This document shows positions 7,841 to 8,248 of a stretch of DNA of 8,248 bases, in pieces. The notes beneath the pieces are model-generated. The model was not told the origin of the DNA. It ran no database searches and worked only from the letters and a program-made list of their open reading frames with translations. The position numbers and the translations under genes are program-made. The stretch covers positions 1 through 8,248 of the forward strand of contig ONRO01000003.1 of the NCBI GenBank assembly GCA_900320235.1, given 5' to 3'. Every line of letters begins with the position of its first letter. Positions within the stretch are counted from its first letter, which is position 1. This stretch comes from an uncultured Eubacteriales bacterium (GTDB lineage Bacteria; Bacillota; Clostridia; Oscillospirales; Acutalibacteraceae).

Positions 7841-7864
7841 AAAAGCACTGAAGAAAGGCAGTGC
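7841..7864 (-). terminator. Weak terminator-like hairpin between hpt and the permease-kinase gene
   Basis: Read on the - strand, GCACTG (7864-7859) and CAGTGC (7850-7845) form a perfect 6-pair stem with an 8-nt loop, followed directly by TTTT (7844-7841). It starts 6 nt after the hpt stop codon. The short stem and T-run suggest partial termination or a processing site that lowers kinase expression relative to hpt, rather than a full stop. Confidence 0.45.
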
Positions 7865-7870
7865 GCCTTA

Positions 7871-8212
7871 TCAGCATGAAAGAGCAATAAGCTGATTCAT
7901 TGAGGAGTCAAGCTTAGAAGTAAGCGGAGTGTAATCAATATCGTCTCTGCTTCTGAGGTGTTCAGTAATCTCGCAAATGATCTCATACAGAGGAGTTAGT
8001 GAAAGGTTGGCATAAACCCCCTTCAGCGCATGAGCTGTTTCAAATGCGGAGTCAAGTTTTTTTTCGGTTATCTGTTTTTCAAGTGCAGAGATCTGTTCAT
8101 CAGTCACAGCACTCTGCACAAGCATAAGATAGAAACCCTCATCATCAAGACATCTTGCAATGCCATCTTCGGTATCTGCACCGAAAGATTTTAATTTTTC
8201 GACGGTAATCAT
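7871..8212 (-). CDS. Hpt-domain phosphotransfer protein
   Basis: This 113-residue, single-domain, mainly helical cytoplasmic protein has the histidine phosphotransfer motif AHALKG, with H61 as the phospho-acceptor. The following segment VYANLSLTPLYE (66-77) is typical of stand-alone Hpt proteins, and the length matches a single four-helix-bundle domain. It should carry a phosphoryl group from a receiver domain to a downstream response regulator, or back. AAAGGAG at 8220-8226 lies 7 nt before the ATG and fixes the start. It is the upstream gene of the - strand pair and precedes the permease-kinase-receiver gene by 102 nt, so the receiver at D863 of that protein is its most likely partner. No good promoter is visible in the 36 bases before the start; it probably lies beyond the window or in a longer upstream operon. 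Confidence 0.9.
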   Translation of the reverse strand: MITVEKLKSFGADTEDGIARCLDDEGFYLMLVQSAVTDEQISALEKQITEKKLDSAFETAHALKGVYANLSLTPLYEIICEITEHLRSRDDIDYTPLTSKLDSSMNQLIALSC

Positions 8213-8248
8213 TTTTCTTCTCCTTTATAATGAATAATGTGAAATAAA

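Overview
The window looks like chromosomal DNA from a low- to mid-GC anaerobic Firmicute, most likely a Ruminococcus-type clostridium. This rests on strong AGGAGG-type ribosome binding sites, AT-rich spacers, a YfhO-family membrane protein, and general sequence resemblance. It is an inference from protein style, not a database match. No rRNA, tRNA, CRISPR array, insertion sequence or phage gene was seen.

Layout: two gene groups converge on a 465-bp gap. On the + strand, a sigma-A-like promoter (24-52) precedes three genes with short gaps (58 and 46 nt) and no terminator between them. They are a large YfhO-family polytopic membrane protein (120-2789), an iron-containing alcohol dehydrogenase (2848-3930, start moved inward because of the RBS) and a GNAT acetyltransferase with a cysteine-rich tail (3977-4501). 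A hairpin plus T-run terminator follows at 4513-4546. On the - strand, a small Hpt phosphotransfer protein (7871-8212) is followed 102 nt later by a 933-residue protein (4967-7768). That protein joins a complete-looking APC-superfamily amino acid permease to a histidine kinase and a C-terminal receiver domain.

The - strand pair supplies every step of a His-Asp-His phosphorelay except the final output regulator: kinase His567, receiver Asp863, then His61 of the separate Hpt protein. The permease module suggests sensing linked to transport, or occupancy of a transporter-like pocket by an amino acid or related solute. The output response regulator is not in the window. The gap between hpt and the permease-kinase holds a weak terminator-like hairpin and a perfect 10-bp inverted repeat just upstream of the kinase RBS, so the two genes may be expressed at different levels.

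The convergent gap (4502-4966) holds the + strand terminator and a sharply bounded GC-rich island (about 4620-4850; 61% GC at 4621-4740, against about 20% in the flanks) with three hairpins. Two of these pair better as + strand RNA. It has no convincing gene and may be a dispersed repeat or a structured RNA.
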